Source: Paenibacillus zeisoli (lineage in GTDB: Bacteria > Bacillota > Bacilli > Paenibacillales > Paenibacillaceae). From it: a stretch of 64,000 nucleotides of DNA. How positions within the stretch are numbered: the stretch's first letter is position 1; the number at the start of each line of letters is the position of its first letter. A model generated the notes under the pieces. It ran no database searches. It was not told the origin of the DNA and saw only the letters and a program-made list of their open reading frames with translations. The translations under genes and the position numbers were made by a program. Positions 40,911 to 49,399 of the stretch are shown here, one piece after another. The DNA is taken from assembly GCF_003994465.1 (NCBI RefSeq), contig NZ_RZNX01000002.1, positions 147,444 through 211,443 of the forward strand. Reading direction: 5' to 3'.

Positions 40911-42926
40911 TTACGAAATCTTGAACTTGCCTACGAGCTCCTGAAGCTGATCTGCCATCCGGCTGAGATCGGCCGACGAGGAAGCAATCTCCTCTACAGA
41001 AGCCAGCTGTTCCTCGGCTGCCGCAGAAATGGTCTGCGTGTTCCCCGCCGATTCCTCAGAAATCCGGCGAATCTCGGTGATCGAAGCATTCACCGTTCCG
41101 GCACCGTCAGCCAGCTGGACAGCGGCCTCATTTACTTCGTCCACTTTTCTCGCTACTTCCTTAACCGCTTTGCGAATCCGTGAGAACGAACGTCCTGTCG
41201 AATCTACCGCTAATATGCCCTCTTCTACCCGCTTGACTGCATGATCCATCGAATCGATCGCTCTCTTCACTTCACCTTGAATTCCTTGGATCAGGTCACC
41301 AATCTGATGCGCCGATTGCTCGGAATCGGTGGCCAGCTTACGGACTTCTTCAGCTACCACAGCAAATCCACGTCCATGCTCTCCGGCTCTGGCTGCTTCA
41401 ATGGAAGCATTCAAGGCCAGAAGATTCGTCTGCCGGGCAATTCCCGTAATTACGCCGACTATTCCTCCGATATGATCGGTATGACTGCTCAATGTCTTAA
41501 TAACCCCGCCCAATTCCTCCACCGTCTGGTTAATGTTCTCGATTTTCTCGACAACACGGATTACCGAGGTATTCCCGTCTTCGGCAGCTTGAATCGTCTG
41601 ACCCATCTTGCTGGTCACATCCTTCAGATTGTCGGACATGTTAAATACTTGGCCTGTCATGTCCTCTACCCCGTCGGATCCTGTCTCCACACTTTGAAGC
41701 TGGCGCTCGCTCCCTGCAGCTACCTCCTGAATCGTAATCGTCACATGCTCAATGGCCCGCGTCGTCTGCTCCGCACCGGCGGAGAGCGCCTCTGCAGATG
41801 TGCTTACGTTATTGGTAGTCTCTTGAACATGTAGAATCATGTCCCGCAAATTATGCACCATGATAGAGAAGTTCCCTGCCAGGTCGCCGATTTCATCGTT
41901 GTGCATCACCACAACATCTGTCGTAAGATCTCCCTGGCTCACGCTCTCTGTCTCTTTCTGGAGACGATGAATCGGTCTGATAATGGAGCGGATAATGAAG
42001 ACAATCACAGCACCCGCCAGCGCAAGAGAACCCAGCAACACAGATATAGAGACAATCAGACTTGTTGATGCCGAGCCATTAATTTCGCTCTGATCCCGGA
42101 TTCCTGCAATTCTCCAGCCTGTTGAGGCATTCTCCACCGTAAGGATTTTAAGGGTCTTATCATCCCCGGCGTAATTGATCTCGTCCATATTGCCGTCGGA
42201 CTTATAGATTTCATTGATATAAGCTTCCTTAGCGGCTGCCCCCTGCTTGCCAGAAGGATTCACCACATACTGCTTCTTGCTGTCGAGAATTACAATGTAC
42301 CCTGTCAATCCGAGCTTCATCGCTACGGATCTCTGGAGGACCTGAAGATTCAACGTCAGGCTCAGCACGCCGGTTCCGTCTTTTAATTGACGGGATATGT
42401 ATACAACGGGGGTCTTCTCTTTATTGACGAATACCGGGCTAATGAACGTGGTGTCCGCCGTTTTCATTGGATCATTGAACCACGAGCTCTTCAGAACTTC
42501 GGCAGGCGTATCTGTCATTTTCCCGTCTGTCGCCTGGATCAAAGTGCCCTGCGGAGTGGCCACAAAAACATTTTCCACATCCGTATTAAGACCTAAATAT
42601 TCATCCAGCTCGCCTACCAGCTCCGGCTTACCCTCTTCTGTCAAGTCGTCCGGTGTAATGTTCCTTCCCAGAAATTCGACATTAAGTGTTTTGTCGGAAA
42701 TCTTCTCATCAACCAGCTGATTGATTAGCTTGACGGTCTCTTTGGAGTTATTGGTAACTTCTCCAATCATGGAACCGGCAGAGGTCACAAAAATCACCGT
42801 GCCAATAAGAATGCTCGGAACCAGCAGTATTCCTGTAAAAGCAAGTATCAGCTTCTTCCGAATCGTAAATCTGTTCTTTCTCTTGTTCTCTGTTTCTTTA
42901 TTTTTCTCTTTTTCTTTCTTTTTCAA
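40911..42926 (-). CDS. Methyl-accepting chemotaxis protein
   Basis: 671 aa from the TTG at 42926, preferred because AGGAGGGAG lies seven bases upstream; an upstream ATG at 42995 has no such site. Order: a very basic Lys-rich N-terminus, TM1 (about 24-45), an extracellular dCache-like sensor (about 50-285), TM2 (about 290-312), a HAMP domain, and a long signalling helix with the hairpin tip NLLALNASIEAARAGEHGRGFAVVAEEVRKLA. It would signal to CheA/CheW; no other chemotaxis genes are in the window. The ligand is unknown, though dCache domains often bind amino acids or organic acids. Confidence 0.92.
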   Translation of the reverse strand: MKKKEKEKNKETENKRKNRFTIRKKLILAFTGILLVPSILIGTVIFVTSAGSMIGEVTNNSKETVKLINQLVDEKISDKTLNVEFLGRNITPDDLTEEGKPELVGELDEYLGLNTDVENVFVATPQGTLIQATDGKMTDTPAEVLKSSWFNDPMKTADTTFISPVFVNKEKTPVVYISRQLKDGTGVLSLTLNLQVLQRSVAMKLGLTGYIVILDSKKQYVVNPSGKQGAAAKEAYINEIYKSDGNMDEINYAGDDKTLKILTVENASTGWRIAGIRDQSEINGSASTSLIVSISVLLGSLALAGAVIVFIIRSIIRPIHRLQKETESVSQGDLTTDVVVMHNDEIGDLAGNFSIMVHNLRDMILHVQETTNNVSTSAEALSAGAEQTTRAIEHVTITIQEVAAGSERQLQSVETGSDGVEDMTGQVFNMSDNLKDVTSKMGQTIQAAEDGNTSVIRVVEKIENINQTVEELGGVIKTLSSHTDHIGGIVGVITGIARQTNLLALNASIEAARAGEHGRGFAVVAEEVRKLATDSEQSAHQIGDLIQGIQGEVKRAIDSMDHAVKRVEEGILAVDSTGRSFSRIRKAVKEVARKVDEVNEAAVQLADGAGTVNASITEIRRISEESAGNTQTISAAAEEQLASVEEIASSSADLSRMADQLQELVGKFKIS

Positions 42927-43037
42927 GAGAAATCTCCCTCCTACTCTTCGTTTCAATAGTTCATTTCTATGAACTACTTGAACTTCTATCCTCATAGTTT
43001 ATCGGCAGCTTGCTTGATATTTTTGACAAACAAAATA

Positions 43038-43063
43038 AGAACCCGTCTATTAGGACAGGTTCT
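43038..43063 (-). terminator. Intrinsic terminator after the PerR/winged-helix operon
   Basis: AGAACCCGTC (43038-43047) pairs with GACAGGTTCT (43054-43063) with one mismatch; the minus strand continues TATTTTG. Confidence 0.75.
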
Positions 43064-43072
43064 CTAGCAACA

Positions 43073-43825
43073 TTAGTCAGCCATTCGGTACCCTACTCCA
43101 CGTACTGTGGCGATATAGGTCGGGTTGGAAGCCCGGTCGCCCAGCTTGCGGCGCAGGCTCTTGATATGGACGTCTACCACGTTGCTTCCGCCAAGGAATG
43201 AGGTATCCCATATATCACTTAACAAATCCTCACGGGACAGGACCGCCCCGTCGCTGAGCAGAAGCTTCACCAGCAGATCGTATTCCGTCTTGGTGAGCTC
43301 AATTCGTGCACCGCTGCGGTAGACGGACATCTTCTTGCGGTCGATCCACAGATCCTTGTAGATTGCCGGCGATGTACCGCTCAGGAGCAGAGAAGCAGGA
43401 GCTTTCTTGCTGCTGTTCCGGATAATCCGCTGCGCATGATATAGAACCTCTTGGGTTCTTGCTGGCCATACCAGCAGCTCCTGCTGGCGAAGCCGGTCAT
43501 CCATGCGGGGAAGCATGGACTCCTTGATCAGCAGAAGGGTAGGAATATCCTCCGTGTGCTGTGTCATTAAGGTCTTCAGGGCAGCCTCATCCTCCTGTTC
43601 ACGGTAGGCTGTGAGGTCCAGAATAAGCAGATCCGCAGACTGGGCATTTCGGATCCCCTGCTCCAGATGATGGAATACCATCACGTCGAAGCAGCCCTCA
43701 GACAGATCGCGCACCAGTTCGTGGAGGCCTCTTGGAAGCGGGCTGACAACGATGACCCGCTGGGTAACCGGACAGAAATCCGGCTGTAAGGCTTGTTCAG
43801 CTTCTTTCACTTCTTCTGTCGGCAT
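43073..43825 (-). CDS. OmpR-type winged-helix regulator with degenerate receiver
   Basis: 250 aa from the ATG at 43825 (GGGGGGTG upstream), which overlaps the preceding PerR-like gene by 19 bp. Residues about 20-140 look like a receiver fold but lack the acidic pair after the first strand; D70 (LLILDLTAY) could be the phosphoacceptor position. Residues about 155-250 are a full PhoB/OmpR winged helix (LTKTEYDLLVKLLLSDGAVLSREDLL, then VDVHIKSLRRKLG and YIATVRGVGYRM). No histidine kinase is adjacent, so it may act without phosphorylation. Coupling to a Fur-family gene suggests joint redox or metal regulation. Confidence 0.8.
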   Translation of the reverse strand: MPTEEVKEAEQALQPDFCPVTQRVIVVSPLPRGLHELVRDLSEGCFDVMVFHHLEQGIRNAQSADLLILDLTAYREQEDEAALKTLMTQHTEDIPTLLLIKESMLPRMDDRLRQQELLVWPARTQEVLYHAQRIIRNSSKKAPASLLLSGTSPAIYKDLWIDRKKMSVYRSGARIELTKTEYDLLVKLLLSDGAVLSREDLLSDIWDTSFLGGSNVVDVHIKSLRRKLGDRASNPTYIATVRGVGYRMAD

Positions 43826-44196
43826 TGTCCGCACACCCCCCCAAATACGACATGTGCGTGATGGACGTCATACCCGGTCTCCCTAGCTACGTCAGCACTC
43901 CACGCCTCCGGAATTTGGGTCATCACTTCATCTACACGCCCGCACACTTCGCAAAGAATATGCTGATGATCGTCCAGCTTGGCATCATAACGGCTGGCAG
44001 CCTCCCCCAGCTTAAGCTCCCGGATCATTTCCTTGTCAGTCAAATATCTAAGTGAATTATATACGGTACCGTAGGCAAAATTATGACCCAGCTCTACCAG
44101 GCGATTCATAACCTCGGCTGCCGTAGGATGGTCATTTGAATTCCGGACGACCTCATATACAGCACGGCGCTGTGTTGTCAGGTTTAATGATTTCAT
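43807..44196 (-). CDS. perR: Fur-family regulator, PerR-like
   Basis: 129 aa. N-terminal winged helix (LTTQRRAVYEVVRNSNDHPTAAEVMNRL) and a C-terminal metal domain with R-Y-D-A...D-D-H-Q-H-I-L-C-EV-C and VCGQC, giving the two CxxC pairs of the structural zinc site plus His/Asp residues of the regulatory site. This pattern suits PerR, the Fe/Mn-dependent peroxide sensor, better than Fur or Zur, but the subgroup call is inferred. A TTATACTTATTCTAA-type PerR box upstream (44221-44235) supports autoregulation. Its 3' end overlaps the next regulator gene, so both are made from one mRNA. Confidence 0.72.
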   Translation of the reverse strand: MKSLNLTTQRRAVYEVVRNSNDHPTAAEVMNRLVELGHNFAYGTVYNSLRYLTDKEMIRELKLGEAASRYDAKLDDHQHILCEVCGRVDEVMTQIPEAWSADVARETGYDVHHAHVVFGGVCGQCRQKK

Positions 44197-44220
44197 ACTT
44201 ACTCATTCCCTTGATTGTAT

Positions 44221-44235
44221 TTAGAATAAGTATAA
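44221..44235. promoter_or_regulatory. PerR-box candidate
   Basis: On the minus strand TTATACTTATTCTAA differs from TTATAATNATTATAA at two of 14 defined positions. It lies 25 bp upstream of the PerR-like start. Confidence 0.55.
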
Positions 44236-44381
44236 ATATAAATAGCGAGGATGTCAATGGATCCATCCATCATGGCTGAATGACCGCCAGCTTATTCTCA
44301 CATAATACAGATATATAGCTGTATTAGCGGCCCAAATCCGAAGTCACAGGCAGGGCAAATTATCCGGGAGGTCTGGTCCTC

Positions 44382-44609
44382 ATGTTGAGAAAGTATGCTG
44401 TGGTTGCTGTCATGTGGGTGCTCTCGCTTGGCATGATGCTATTGATGGATATGATTGTGGGGCAGCATTGGCAGGACACGCTGAGTAATGTGAAATATCA
44501 ACTGATTACAGGGGCAGAGAAACTAATAGCTGTCTTGCTTCTTGCAGGCTGGCTTGTTCCTGATCTCATCAAAGTAATTATGAACATGCGAAAAAAACGT
44601 TCCCGCTAA
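44382..44609 (+). CDS. Small two-helix membrane protein, unknown function
   Basis: 75 aa. Two hydrophobic segments (about 5-25 and 45-65) and a basic C-terminus (NMRKKRSR). GGGAGGTC lies eight bases before the ATG. It converges on gerB and the two reading frames overlap by four bases at their stops. I do not recognise the family. The good ribosome site and membrane-protein composition make it a likely real gene. Confidence 0.6.
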   Translation: MLRKYAVVAVMWVLSLGMMLLMDMIVGQHWQDTLSNVKYQLITGAEKLIAVLLLAGWLVPDLIKVIMNMRKKRSR

Positions 44610-46093
44610 TCTTCCGAAGTCTTGCCCCGGGTGGGCTCGGCCTCCGATCCCGGGTCAGGGACTGCCTGATCCTTACCGGAGCCCCGCTTAGAACCCGCAA
44701 GCTGCGCATCCTGCGTATCCTCCGGCTGTTCCGCTTCAGCTCCCTGTGTATCCTCCTGCTGTCCCGCATCAGACCCCTTCGTACCCTGCGCCTGCTTCGC
44801 ATCAGACCCCTGCGCTCCCTGCGGCTGTCCCGCATCAGACCCCTGCGTACCCTGCGCCTGGTTCGCATCAGACCCCTGCGTACCCTGCGCCTGGTTCGCA
44901 TCAGACCCCTGCGTATCCTCCGGCTGCTTCGCTTCAGCTCCCTCCGCTCCATGCGGCTCTGCGGAGCTTTGGAGTTGGCCTCCACTGGAGGCTGCTTTCT
45001 TCTTGGAAGCTGTACGCCATTTGTATATCCATCCTGCAATGTATAGGATTAGAGGAATGACTACAAAGAAGAACGGGTCGATCCGGTACAGGATTTCAGC
45101 ACCCTCCTCCAGATGCTCAGGCAGACTTTTCGCCACTACTAAAGAAATGAGCAGAACTAATAGAGCCATCGGATAGATCAGCTTGCGATAAGCTATTTTG
45201 AATAAATCGGCCGTTCCGATCAGAGCAACATAGAAGTATATTCCAACCTTAAAAAAGTCATCTATGATCAAGGTCATGACGATAAGAATATCGTTACGCT
45301 GAATGAAATCAGATATCGAAGCCTTGCTGATTGTCGTCATTAAGGGCAGCGGGGAACGCTGAACCATATCTACTCCCAGCACCGCCACATTAATCATTGA
45401 GGTGTAGCTTAGAATAATCCCGGACACCAGAATGGCTATATAACCAGCCTTCACCCCCGTCTTTGCATTCCCCAAGTAGGGCAGGAGCATAGAAAAGCAA
45501 ATAATCTCACTGAACGGAAATGCATAACTTTGCCTATAAAACGTCTCAAGTACGGGACCAATCCCTCTTCCCAGAATCGGAAAAATCCGTTCCATTTCAA
45601 TAACCCCGGACAAGATAAGCAGTATAGAGCTGAAGCTCCCAATGAGAATGACAACAACGGCAAATATAATCGCCGTTCGGGCAAGCACCTCAATCCCCTT
45701 ATGGATCACATAAGCCACTGACATAATCATTAATCCATTTACAACAATCAACGGAGTCTGCTTAAGTGCTGTTGATAGCATTAAGGCCCCCCCGTCTCGC
45801 AGATCGCGGCCTGTCTGGTAGACAAAGAACACGATAAATACTACCCCAACGACCCAGCCCAGATACTTTCCAAATAATATTTGGGTATATACGGTCGGGA
45901 GCATTCCCGGAAACAATCTGTATAGAAAAGCAAATACCCCGAAGAGAAGCAGACCATAGCCCATCCCAAGCAGGATGGAGATCCAGGCATCTCTTCCGGC
46001 CCTCATGCCCAAATTGACCACGAGCGAGGTTCCCATCTGAAACAGGAGCATCAGCGCGAAGAGCTGGAAGGAGGTTATGCGGTTCTTTTCCAT
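44606..46093 (-). CDS. gerB: Spore germination permease-like subunit with repeat tail
   Basis: 495 aa. About 10 membrane helices over residues 1-360 belong to the GerAB/GerBB endospore-germination family (amino acid permease fold), which binds the germinant. Family members are usually near 365 aa; this one has a 130-residue hydrophilic tail after the last helix, beginning with Lys-rich sequence and holding seven 11-residue repeats (QGSDANQAQGT type, residues about 384-460). The gene starts 4 bp after the gerC stop, as last gene of the order A-C-B. Expression in the forespore is expected from the family. Confidence 0.92.
   Translation of the reverse strand: MEKNRITSFQLFALMLLFQMGTSLVVNLGMRAGRDAWISILLGMGYGLLLFGVFAFLYRLFPGMLPTVYTQILFGKYLGWVVGVVFIVFFVYQTGRDLRDGGALMLSTALKQTPLIVVNGLMIMSVAYVIHKGIEVLARTAIIFAVVVILIGSFSSILLILSGVIEMERIFPILGRGIGPVLETFYRQSYAFPFSEIICFSMLLPYLGNAKTGVKAGYIAILVSGIILSYTSMINVAVLGVDMVQRSPLPLMTTISKASISDFIQRNDILIVMTLIIDDFFKVGIYFYVALIGTADLFKIAYRKLIYPMALLVLLISLVVAKSLPEHLEEGAEILYRIDPFFFVVIPLILYIAGWIYKWRTASKKKAASSGGQLQSSAEPHGAEGAEAKQPEDTQGSDANQAQGTQGSDANQAQGTQGSDAGQPQGAQGSDAKQAQGTKGSDAGQQEDTQGAEAEQPEDTQDAQLAGSKRGSGKDQAVPDPGSEAEPTRGKTSED
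44714..44944 (-). repeat. 33-bp tandem repeat in the gerB 3' end
   Basis: Seven head-to-tail 33-bp units encode 11-residue repeats with consensus QGSDAxQAQGT; the outer units read GAEA...PEDT. Central units are nearly identical, so copy number may vary between strains. Confidence 0.9.
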
Positions 46094-46097
46094 TCGG

Positions 46098-47315
46098 CTA
46101 CTCCTCCTCCTTGGTGTTTTGGCTGCGGTAAGAACGGTCTCTCATACCCGAGTAACGAATCACGGTTTGGACATTGTACTCTACATCTAGGTGAGCAAAA
46201 ACATCTGACCAGCGGGATTTAAGGGAGTTCCAGGCTTTTGGATTTGCCCGTTCAACCACGGAGCCAAAGCCGAACACATCGCTTTTGATCCGCTTGGCCT
46301 CTTCTACAGCAGATTGCATCTCTTGCTTGATCACCTTGTCTAGCTCCTGTTTGAGCTGGTCCAATACAGCATTCTTTCTAACATCCAGATCACAATTCAG
46401 TTCTTTGATGGAGGCTTGCGGCCTAACGGAGATCTTAATTACCGGATGCTCCGGATCTTTGAGTTCAGCTTTCACTTGGGTCCGCGAACGGATAACTTCA
46501 TACGCTACAAACCCTTTGGCATCCGCGCATCCGGTTACCATGGCCGTTTGTTGTATTTTGTCACTGATCCAGATGAGTCCCCGGCTTTGGTGAGGGTTCA
46601 TCCAGGTCACCAATTTATCTCCAGCGAAGATGCCTACCCCCTCCAGCTGAAGTATGCCAGGTGTATTGATCTGCTCAATGTTCGATTTGGTAGGTGCAGT
46701 CTGGAGATCACCTTCAACTTTGACACCATTAATGATTGGACCCCCGCCCGGGATTTGCAGGGCACGAATGACATCGTCAATTTCAACCCGGTAATTGTCG
46801 CCCAGCAGCCTGGACGATGCCTGCGATTTCTGGGCCAGGTCACTGGACGGAATTTTCCCAATCTGCGTCATGACTTTCACGATATCTGAGGCCATTTGTC
46901 CCTTGGCCAGATAGACCTGGGAGGTTGTCCTGATCTGGGCGTCACGCTCCATATAATCCAGCACATCCTGAATTCCATCTCTCGCAAGCTCTTCAGAGAA
47001 AATAAGTGCGTTGATATGCCCAAGGGAGAGATATCTCGGAACTTTACGTGAGGCTTCCCGGACCGCTTCAAATACAGTTCTCCCCTCCCCATCGTAAACG
47101 GCCACCGGAGCGCCGCCCCGGCTGTACTTTCCGGAGATTTCATCAGCAATAATGACCTGAAGGGATACCTTATACTTCGGCTTGTCTCCCTGCTGGATAT
47201 CAATGGCCATCCCCGAGACTACTGCCCGCCTATTTAGCTCAATGCTGTCCCAGCAACCGGAGAGTAACAGCACTACGGCTCCCAGCATAAGAAGCCCAAC
47301 CCATCTTCTGATCAT
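46098..47315 (-). CDS. gerC: Spore germination lipoprotein, Ger(x)C family
   Basis: 405 aa. A signal peptide ends at the lipobox LLLSGC21-WD, so the protein is anchored to the outer face of the spore inner membrane. The mature part shows GerC family features: RRAVVSGMAIDIQQG near residue 30, LSLGHINALIFSEELARDGI near 97 and a C-terminal DVFGFGSVVERANPKAWNSLK segment. Its start overlaps the gerA stop by four bases. GerC is needed to assemble the germinant receptor with the A and B subunits. Confidence 0.93.
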   Translation of the reverse strand: MIRRWVGLLMLGAVVLLLSGCWDSIELNRRAVVSGMAIDIQQGDKPKYKVSLQVIIADEISGKYSRGGAPVAVYDGEGRTVFEAVREASRKVPRYLSLGHINALIFSEELARDGIQDVLDYMERDAQIRTTSQVYLAKGQMASDIVKVMTQIGKIPSSDLAQKSQASSRLLGDNYRVEIDDVIRALQIPGGGPIINGVKVEGDLQTAPTKSNIEQINTPGILQLEGVGIFAGDKLVTWMNPHQSRGLIWISDKIQQTAMVTGCADAKGFVAYEVIRSRTQVKAELKDPEHPVIKISVRPQASIKELNCDLDVRKNAVLDQLKQELDKVIKQEMQSAVEEAKRIKSDVFGFGSVVERANPKAWNSLKSRWSDVFAHLDVEYNVQTVIRYSGMRDRSYRSQNTKEEE

Positions 47316-49177
47316 GATGTCTGATTTCCTTCCTCACTGGATTTGGAAGAATTCGAGTCCTCATCCTCTGGCAGCTTATGAAAAGCCTTGCCCCACCTGC
47401 CTGGCTTCCCGCCAATTTGACTACCCAGGGGCTCGACCTGAAGTTTATTCTCTGCCTTTCGCTCCTCAGTTGGGGTAAGCGGCTGATTCTCATATTGAAC
47501 AGAGCTTTGTCCGGAATTTTGAGAACCCTGAACTGAGCTTTGTTCCGGACTTTGGCGTGAACTTTGTCTTTGGCCTGAGTTCTGATCTGAGCTTTGTCCA
47601 GGCTGCTGTCCGCCCTGCGGAGAACCCGGGCTCTGAGGTGACCCGCTCTTCCGCAGCGCCCAGAAAGGAAAGATGAGAACCGTATCCTTCTGGCTCGACA
47701 GCACGAATGGACTAAACGGAGTCAGATACGGCATGCCAAAGGAACGCAGGCTGTTCAAATGAGCAACCAGGACAATAAGCCCCAGCGTAATTCCGTAGAA
47801 ACCGAACATCCCCGCAAGAATCATGAAGAAAAAGCGGATCAGCCGCCCGGCGATGGACAGATTGTAGGCAGGTATAGCAAAGCTCGCAATCCCTGTGAGC
47901 GCAACTACGATAACCATAACGGGTGTGATAATTCCGGCCTCCACCACCGCCTGTCCAAGAATCAGGGCACCTACAATGGATACAGTCTGGCCGATCGCCC
48001 TGGGCATACGGACGCCGGCTTCGCGAAGAATTTCAAAGGCCGTCTCCATCAATACCGCCTCTACAAACGCCGGAAAAGGTACCCCTTCGCGCTGGGCCAT
48101 CAGGCTGATCAGCATTTGTGTCGGAATCATTTCATAGTGAAAGGTAGTGAGTGCAATATAGACTGCCGGCCCGAGAATGAGCACAATAAAACTCAAATAG
48201 CGAACAAATCTCATTAGGATACTAATGTCAAAACGCTGGGAATAATCCTCAGCTGAATGGAAGAACTGGGGTAAAGCCGCAGGCATAATTAATACAAATG
48301 GTGTACCGTCTACAAATAACACTATTCTGCCTTCCAGCAGATTTCCGGCCGCTACATCCGGCCGCTCTGAATTAAAGATCGTCGGAAATGGAGTGAACGT
48401 ATGATCCTGAATAAATTCCTCAATATAGGCCGACTCCAGGATAGATTCTGTATCGATGCTCTGCAGCCTGCGGCGCACTTCATCCACCAGCCGCTTCTCG
48501 GCGATGTTCTGAATGTACATCATCGACACACGGGTATTGGTGAAGTTCCCGATCTTCATGTTCTCGAGCCGGACATCCGGGGATTTAATTCTCCGTCTGA
48601 CCAGCGATACATTCGTGACTACAGATTCCACGAAGCTGTCCTTGGGACCGCGAACGACCAATTGAGAGGTCGGCTCAGAAACCGAGCGGGCCTCTCCTCC
48701 CTGAGTACCCACGGAGATCACTTTCTCACACCCATCCAGTACAATGACTGAGTTACCCGACAGAATCGACAAGAGCATGTCTTTCCACTCCGTAATGACC
48801 TGGACTTCTCCGGAAGTGATGGTCCTGTGTAATAGAAACTGGATCCACCCTTCCGCATCATTGCGATCAGGCTCCTCATCGACAGTATCCAGCAAAGACT
48901 CGGTAACAAATTCACTCACCATATTGTGGTCAACGAGCCCATTCATGTAGACCAATGCAGCTTGCTTGGCAGTCTCCTTGCCCACCACCAGTCTGCGGAT
49001 CAGGACATCAGAGCTGTCCCCGAAATCCTGCCTTATCCGCTTCAGTACCTGATCCAGTTCACCTGAGGCAGGGAAGCTCACCTCGGAGGAACTATCGTTA
49101 CTTTTTGGCTGTGCCTGCTCCGCTGTATAGCTGCGGATGCTTCGTCCGCCCCGTCTGGATGTCCTGCTGCGATTCAT
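47312..49177 (-). CDS. gerA: Spore germination receptor subunit GerA with extended C-terminus
   Basis: 621 aa. The soluble N-terminal domain (about 45-310), the membrane domain (about 315-505, with SLMAQREGVPFPAFVEAVLMETAFEILREAGVRMP) and the proline-containing PYLTPFSPF region mark the GerAA family. About 110 C-terminal residues are low-complexity Gln/Ser/Gly-rich sequence (from about residue 512) that is not expected in the roughly 480-540 aa family. First gene of a gerA-gerC-gerB operon. AAAGGAACAGGA precedes the ATG. No sigma-G promoter was convincing upstream, although TGCATA and GTATATTA elements are present. Confidence 0.93.
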   Translation of the reverse strand: MNRSRTSRRGGRSIRSYTAEQAQPKSNDSSSEVSFPASGELDQVLKRIRQDFGDSSDVLIRRLVVGKETAKQAALVYMNGLVDHNMVSEFVTESLLDTVDEEPDRNDAEGWIQFLLHRTITSGEVQVITEWKDMLLSILSGNSVIVLDGCEKVISVGTQGGEARSVSEPTSQLVVRGPKDSFVESVVTNVSLVRRRIKSPDVRLENMKIGNFTNTRVSMMYIQNIAEKRLVDEVRRRLQSIDTESILESAYIEEFIQDHTFTPFPTIFNSERPDVAAGNLLEGRIVLFVDGTPFVLIMPAALPQFFHSAEDYSQRFDISILMRFVRYLSFIVLILGPAVYIALTTFHYEMIPTQMLISLMAQREGVPFPAFVEAVLMETAFEILREAGVRMPRAIGQTVSIVGALILGQAVVEAGIITPVMVIVVALTGIASFAIPAYNLSIAGRLIRFFFMILAGMFGFYGITLGLIVLVAHLNSLRSFGMPYLTPFSPFVLSSQKDTVLIFPFWALRKSGSPQSPGSPQGGQQPGQSSDQNSGQRQSSRQSPEQSSVQGSQNSGQSSVQYENQPLTPTEERKAENKLQVEPLGSQIGGKPGRWGKAFHKLPEDEDSNSSKSSEEGNQTS

Positions 49178-49399
49178 GGAGTCCTGTTCCTTTCATACTC
49201 TTTAATTCCATTATTTACTTCAAGCCTCCTTAATATACGAGTAGGAAGAAGGACCACAGGCCGTCCCCCTATGCAGACGGATCGGAATTGGAACTGCCAA
49301 CTGCCTCCCGCTTTGGGGGACATCCGTTTCTAATGTGTGAGAAATGGTAATAATTGATAACAAGTTATTTCCATATTGATGAGGAGGCTTAAACTATTC

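Noticed and set aside
42927..42995. ATG start of the chemoreceptor 69 bp upstream
   Set aside because: AGGAGGGAG is positioned for the TTG at 42926, and the extra residues are only the translation of that ribosome site.
49178..49330. Sigma-G promoter for the ger operon
   Set aside because: TGCATA fits a -35, but no CATnnTA-type -10 occurs at the right distance.
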